A stretch of 64,000 bases of DNA, taken from Silene latifolia. Lineage: Eukaryota; Streptophyta; Magnoliopsida; Caryophyllales; Caryophyllaceae. The translations under genes and the position numbers were made by a program. A model generated the notes under the pieces. The model was not told the DNA's origin and made no database searches. It saw nothing but the letters and a program-made list of their open reading frames with translations. Shown piece by piece: positions 58,789 to 64,000 of the stretch (within the stretch, counting starts at the first letter, position 1; every line of letters starts with the position of its first letter). The DNA is taken from the NCBI RefSeq assembly GCF_048544455.1, contig NC_133537.1:18537541-18601540 (forward strand). The letters run 5' to 3'.

Positions 58789-60502
58789 TCAAATGTTACG
58801 GGTCTTATACGGGTTTACGTAGTCGGGCCTAGTACGATGCTCTAAGGCATCAAGACGGTCAAACGAGCTTCGAACCAGCTGAGAAAGTGTACCAATGCTC
58901 CTCTCAAAGTTAAGCACTTTCAAGGAAAGAGCTTTTGTGGCCTCCAACGTAAGAGCTTGATCACCCGCCATGGCTTTCCCGTGCATTACCAAAGCTCCAC
59001 CCTGACTCGTAAGGAAGGTGAGACGATCACCGTGCGGGAACACTTCCCCACGAATTGCCTTCAACTCCCTCTCAAAACCCGCTAACCTTTTGTCTACTTC
59101 CTCCATCCAAGAGTACACCCGAGTAGCATCCAAGCCCGAGTCTAAAGACCGAGATGGTCCAACCCGTGACAACACCGTAGCCAAATTAGTCGAATGCTCC
59201 TCGAATTTCTCCATTAAGCCACTCATAAACCCCTCCAACTTTGACTCGATAGCTCCCAAACCCGAATCCACCGGGGTTTTCTCAACATCTTTTGCAAGAA
59301 GCAACTCGGGTCCATCAACAACAAGACCCATTAACTTGATCAACTTGTCACACATACAGTCCCGCGCACTAACACCGTAGGCCATCAGGCCCCACTACTC
59401 GTTTTATTTCCAACAATCGAGATATCCACATACCATATGGCAAATCGATTGTGGTGCTCAACTTCTCCTTAGTTACCGTAAGACTTGTCTGAATTATACG
59501 GTGCAAGACAACACTACCCAAATTCACCTTCTGACCTTCCAACCAAGAATAAACCATTATAGCTTCATAACTCGACACCTTATCACGGCTTCCTCTCCTC
59601 GGCACCACTGTGTTCCACAAAAAGTTCAAGAGGAACTTGATTTTTGCCGAGAGAGGACGAACCACGATATTACCTCCCTCCGTCATCTCCTCAAAATACT
59701 TCTTTACCAACAACTCCTTTTCACTCACAACATTAGACCACTCAAGACTCGTATTTAATTCAATTCCTTCATCGGGAACCGAAAAAGCAGAGCAAAAATC
59801 CGAAACAGAGACCGTCACATCCACGCCATTAACAACCGCATGCAAGACTCCTTTCTTAATTGAGACACTAGCAAAGAATTGAACCACCTCAACTGGGTAA
59901 ACAAGACCCAAAAACTGACTAATGTGACTCCACACTTGAAAATCAAGAAAATTAACAAAGAAAGCAAGAGCGGGAACACTAACCAACCAAGATTTCGGAT
60001 AGTACCTACCACCATGAATGGAATACCTCAAAACTCGATTAACTAGGATGCTTTCATCATGAGTAAGCCGAACACGATTTAACCCTTCCTTGGTCGCGGC
60101 TTTTGATACATCCCTAAGCAAGGTACGAGCAACACCATTCCGAACTATCACCTCGGGTTCCTCCACAGCTTCACTATCACCAACAACTACTTTATTTTTA
60201 CCCTTGAAAAGACGACGTCTTTTGCCTTCGGACACCGATTCGTCCGGACTACGAAACAGGGGCGAATTTTGGTTTGGTTGTGGTGAAGGACAATTAATGG
60301 AATGAGGATCATGTGGTGGTAGAGGTGATGTTTGGTTAGGAAAGGGGCGGTTTTGGTGGTGACGGGTTGAGGATCGGTTATTTTTTGCATGAGATGAATT
60401 CATTATGATGGTGATTGTTGAAAAAGGAGGTGATGGTGATGGTTTGTGTAAAGGAGATGAATTGTGATGATGGTAAAAATTGAGAGAAGGAAAAGTATGC
60501 AA
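58789..60502 (-). pseudogene. Env-position ORF of the SIRE-like element
   Basis: It lies downstream of pol and before the LTR, as in SIRE-type elements. The N-terminal part is Pro/His/Ser-rich and basic (KRRRLFKGKNK). The middle, with YYPKSWLVSVPALAFFVNFL and FLGLVYPVEVVQFFASVSI, resembles the plant transposon-protein domain often found in such ORFs. The C-terminal part is helical, probably coiled coil. Function is unknown; an envelope role is not shown. About one break. Confidence 0.6.
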
Positions 60503-60939
60503 GTGGGGTTGGGTGGACGGTTAACACGCAAGGGGTAGATATAGGTGTAGGCTAGGGTTAACAAGTGGAGAGTAAATATGGTAAGTATATAATTAGGAGT
60601 ATGAATTATGGTAGGTATAGGAATTTAAGGGATAGATTTGATAGGGAAAGGATAAGTATAAGAAATTTGTATTTGTATAGGAAATTTATTGTGTGAGCCG
60701 TGTACATGAATTTGCAAAAGGAAAGATTTTTTGTGATTTGAAAAAAAGAAGAATTGGTGTGTTATATTTATTGTAATAAGGAATTAGTTTGTATAACAAT
60801 TAAATTCTAAATAACAAATAGAATCTTATGATAAAAGTATTCCTACAACGAAATTATTCATGCAACGCAATATACGGACACAGTCATACAATCTTAACTT
60901 AACTAGTCAGTCATAAAAAGATCGAACAAATATAGAAGC

Positions 60940-63900
60940 TTAGGTACCACTGATTAAACCAATTTCCAACCGTAAAGTCTCAAATCGTTCTCTAGCTAAT
61001 GATTTTGTCAAAATGTCTGCCCATTGTTTTTCAGTACTACAAAATTCAAGTTTTATATTCCCCTTCTCAACATGGTCTCGTATAAAATGGTGTCTTATTT
61101 CAATATGTTTGGTACGTGAATGTTGTGCGGGGTTTTTAGAAATTATTATCGCACTAGTATTATCACATAAAATAGGTATACATCCTACGTCAACACCATA
61201 ATCACGTAATTGTTGCTTAAGCCATAAAAGCTGAGTAACATACCAGTCCTGCGGCAATATATTCGGCTTCAGCAGTTGAGAGAGCGACCGAATTTTGTTT
61301 CTTCGAACCCCACGTAATGATACACGGTCCGACAAAGGTGGCGACACCCGACGTGCTTTTTCTGTCTAGAGAACATCCTGCGTAGTCGGCATCGGAATAA
61401 CCGACTATATCAAAATTGCACTCCATTGGATACCATAGGTATAAGTTGGCCGTTTCAATCAAGTAACGTAAAATTCGTTTTACGGCCGTCATATGCGATT
61501 CTTTGGGAGACGATTGATATCTCGCACAAACGCATACGCTAAACATAATATCGGGTCTACTTGCGGTCAAATATAACAGTGACCCAATCATCCCACGGTA
61601 AGTAGTTTCATCAACTGATTTATCATTTTCATCCAATGTCAATTTCTTGTTCTCGACCATTGGAGTAGGCATAGCGTGTGAATTTTCCATTCCAAATTTC
61701 CGAATCAATTCTTTGACATATTTCTGTTGATGGATTTTAATGCCTTCATCAGTTTGTTGTATTTGCAGACCTAGGAAGAATTTCAATTCTCCCATCATAC
61801 TCATTTCGAACTCGGAAGTCATTAGCTCAGAAAAATATTTGCATAGGCTTCGGTTGGTCGATCCAAAGATAATATCATCGACGTATATTTGAACAACCAA
61901 AAGGTCAGAACCCTCAGTTTTTAGAAATAGGGTTTTGTCGACGGATCCTCTACTGAATCCACTGTCAAGTAGAAACTTAGATAATCGATCGTACCAAGCC
62001 CTAGGTGCTTGCTTTAATCCGTATAGGGCTTTATCCAATTTGAACACGTGATCCTCAAATTTGATGTTCTTAAAACCAGGGGGTTGTTCAACGAAGACTT
62101 CCTCTTGTAAATAACCATTCAAGAATGCTGTCTTGACATCCATCTGGAAGAGTTTCATTCCCTTGTGTGCGGCGAATGCTATCAGAAGTCTAATAGCTTC
62201 AAGACGAGCAACAGGTGCGAAAGTTTCGTCATAATCTATTCCTTCTTGTTGATTATATCCTTGGACCACCAATTTTGCTTTTTTTGTGACAATGACTCCG
62301 ACATCATCTAATTTGTTCCTGAAGATCCACCTAGTTCTAATGACTGAACGATCTTTTGGTCTAGGAACTAAATGCCAAACCTTGTTTCTTTCGAACTGTT
62401 GAAGCTCTTCTTGCATAGCTATAATCCAACTCGATTCGAGAGCTTCATTGATATTCTTTGGATCGATCATGGATAGAAAAGAGTAGAAGGAACAGAAGTT
62501 GTTTAAGGAACGTCTTGTTTGAACACCCTTCTTAATATTTCCAAGAATATTATCCATGGGGTGTGAATTCTTGTAATTCCATTTAGTTGTAGTACTTGGT
62601 TCTTCATCGTTATTTGAGCTTGACCCGACTTCATTTGGTTCGAAATTAGAGGAAGTTCCCCCTGAATCCAATCCGGGTGTTGTGTTTGAGTCGATTATAA
62701 TCTCGGACTCTACACCTTGATTTGGATTCAATGTTATAGTACCATCATCTATAACATTGGTTTGGGAGTTCTTGTCTTGAGTCAATGTTATAGTATCATC
62801 AACTATAACTTTGCCTTTCTCCTCTTTATCTTTTGAGGAACGATTAATTTCATCATTCGTTCCCTCAATTTCTTTGTTCTCCAATTCCAATTCCGGGGGA
62901 TCGTCTCTCGAAAGACGAAAGTCGGGTTCATCCAAGTCTTCTTCCTCATCCTGTAAAAGCTTATCGAACACGTTATCTTCATCAAAAATAACGTGGACAC
63001 TTTCTTCAATACAAAGAGTTCTCTTATTGAAGACCTTGTAAGCCTTGCTATGATCTGAATATCCTATATAAATCGCCTCATCACTCCTAGGGTCGAATTT
63101 ACTTAAACGGTTTTTACCGTTATTATGTACAAAACATTTACTCCCAAAACAGCGAAGATGGGAGATATTAGGTTTTCGACCTCTGAGGAGTTCATAGAGG
63201 GTTTTCTTAAGGATAGGTCGGATCATAGCACGATTATGGATGTAGCAAGAAGTACTAATGGCTTCAGCCCAAAAGTTACGAGGTAAACCACTACACAAGA
63301 GCATTGTACGTGCCATATCTTCTAAGGTTCTATTCATATGTTCAACGACACCGTTTTGTTGATGAGTTCTTGGTGTAGAAAAGTTCTGCCCTACACCATT
63401 AACTCTACAATATTCTATAAAAGTTTGGTTGTCAAATTCGGTGCCATGATCCGTACGGATAGATACGAGATTAGTCTTATATTTGTTTTGAACACGTTTC
63501 ATAAGACAATCAAATTCTTCAAAAGTTTCATCTTTTGAGTGAAGAAAGATAGGCCATACATACCTTGAGTAGTCGTCTACAAGAACAAAGACGTACCTGG
63601 ATCCTCCTCTACTCCTTACCTTCATAGGTCCACATAAATCCATGTGTACTAATTCCAAGGCTTGATTTGTGCTTACTACTCTTTTCGGTTTAAACGATGA
63701 TCTAACTTGTTTGCACCTTGCATACGTGTCACACATCTTTTCTTGGTCGAACTTGATTTTAGGTAACCCTTCCACCAAGTCCCACTTCTTGAGTTTATTC
63801 AAGGTTAGTGAGCTAATTTGACCAAAGCGTTTATGCCAAAGACAAGGATCATCAAGTGTAACTTTCATGCACGAAAAGGAGTTAGTAGGCACAACATTTA

Positions 63901-64000
63901 AATCTACCATGTAAACATTCCTTTTTCTGTGGCCTTCAAGAATAACATTGCTAGTTCCTTCAATAATAATGCGACAACTATCAGTATGAAAAACTACTTT
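60940..64000 (-). pseudogene. SIRE-like Copia pol region (partial)
   Basis: Visible are the integrase zinc motif and [28 protein letters not shown] and [13 protein letters not shown], an acidic linker with repeated [15 protein letters not shown], reverse transcriptase [26 protein letters not shown] and YVDDIIFG, and RNase H with [18 protein letters not shown] and [11 protein letters not shown]. The start lies beyond position 64000. It is a fossil with about one break in the visible part. Confidence 0.9.

Larger units (their letters stand above)
56721..64000 (-). mobile_element. SIRE-like Copia retrotransposon, 5' part beyond the window
   Basis: From right to left on the minus strand: integrase to RNase H of a Copia polyprotein, an extra ORF in the env position, a polypurine tract and a 1.5-kb 3' LTR. 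The large LTR and an additional downstream ORF are features of the SIRE/Maximus lineage. Gag, protease and the 5' LTR lie outside. At least one or two breaks are present. It abuts the rearranged LTR of the Copia element at 51663-56720. Confidence 0.85.

Noticed and set aside
59369-60502. A 377-codon minus-strand frame as a host nuclear protein
   Set aside because: Position between Copia pol and the LTR, and its plant-transposon-protein-like middle, assign it to the SIRE-like element.
1-64000. tRNA, rRNA or bacterial-type defence or biosynthetic systems
   Set aside because: None was seen by eye; the only tRNA-related sequences are primer-binding sites of LTR elements. A covariance-model scan would be needed to exclude small RNA genes.

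Overview
The window is nuclear DNA from a flowering plant, most likely a eudicot. Two host genes have GT-AG introns and plant-like proteins. Around them lie plant-type mobile elements: Athila and Copia LTR elements, Stowaway and hAT MITEs, Helitron ends and L1-type LINEs. I cannot name the species. No CRISPR array, operon, tRNA or rRNA gene was seen.

Layout. 1-3060: a LINE piece and a cluster of fold-back MITEs. 3237-6771 (+): a complete five-exon ARL2 gene (TITAN5-type small GTPase). 6772-20780: AT-rich intergenic DNA built almost wholly from mobile elements. These are Helitron ends at 7456, 14621, 18517 and 18735, a TIR element at 9572-10689, two solo LTRs with perfect 5-bp target duplications (10855-12368 and 14954-17906), Stowaway MITEs, a LINE 3' end, and a hAT element at 20029-20774 with an 8-bp target duplication. 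21116-29741 (+): a complete 16-exon gene for a PYROXD2-like FAD oxidoreductase with a probable mitochondrial presequence. 29863-33509: a 3.6-kb retroposed unit flanked by a 16-bp target duplication. It carries a broken TPR-protein fragment and has itself been invaded by a MITE. 34459-36387 (-): a small non-autonomous LTR element with LTRs that look identical. 36695-51374 (+): a nearly full-length Athila-group Ty3 element with an Athila-type third ORF. 51663-56720 (-): a Copia element with a long polyprotein region. 56721-64000 (-): a SIRE-like Copia element with an env-position ORF, cut by the window edge.

The two host genes are unrelated housekeeping functions (microtubule/tubulin-cofactor GTPase; mitochondrial flavoprotein) and share no regulation that I can see. 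No wholly new system is evident. The most interesting points are the retroposed unit with a captured TPR segment and a 3' stem-loop, a double palindrome shared by the SIRE-like LTR and its own pol region, a GC-rich motif shared by the Athila LTR and the leader of its third ORF, and the very young non-autonomous LTR element with an internal 37-nt poly(A) on its sense strand.
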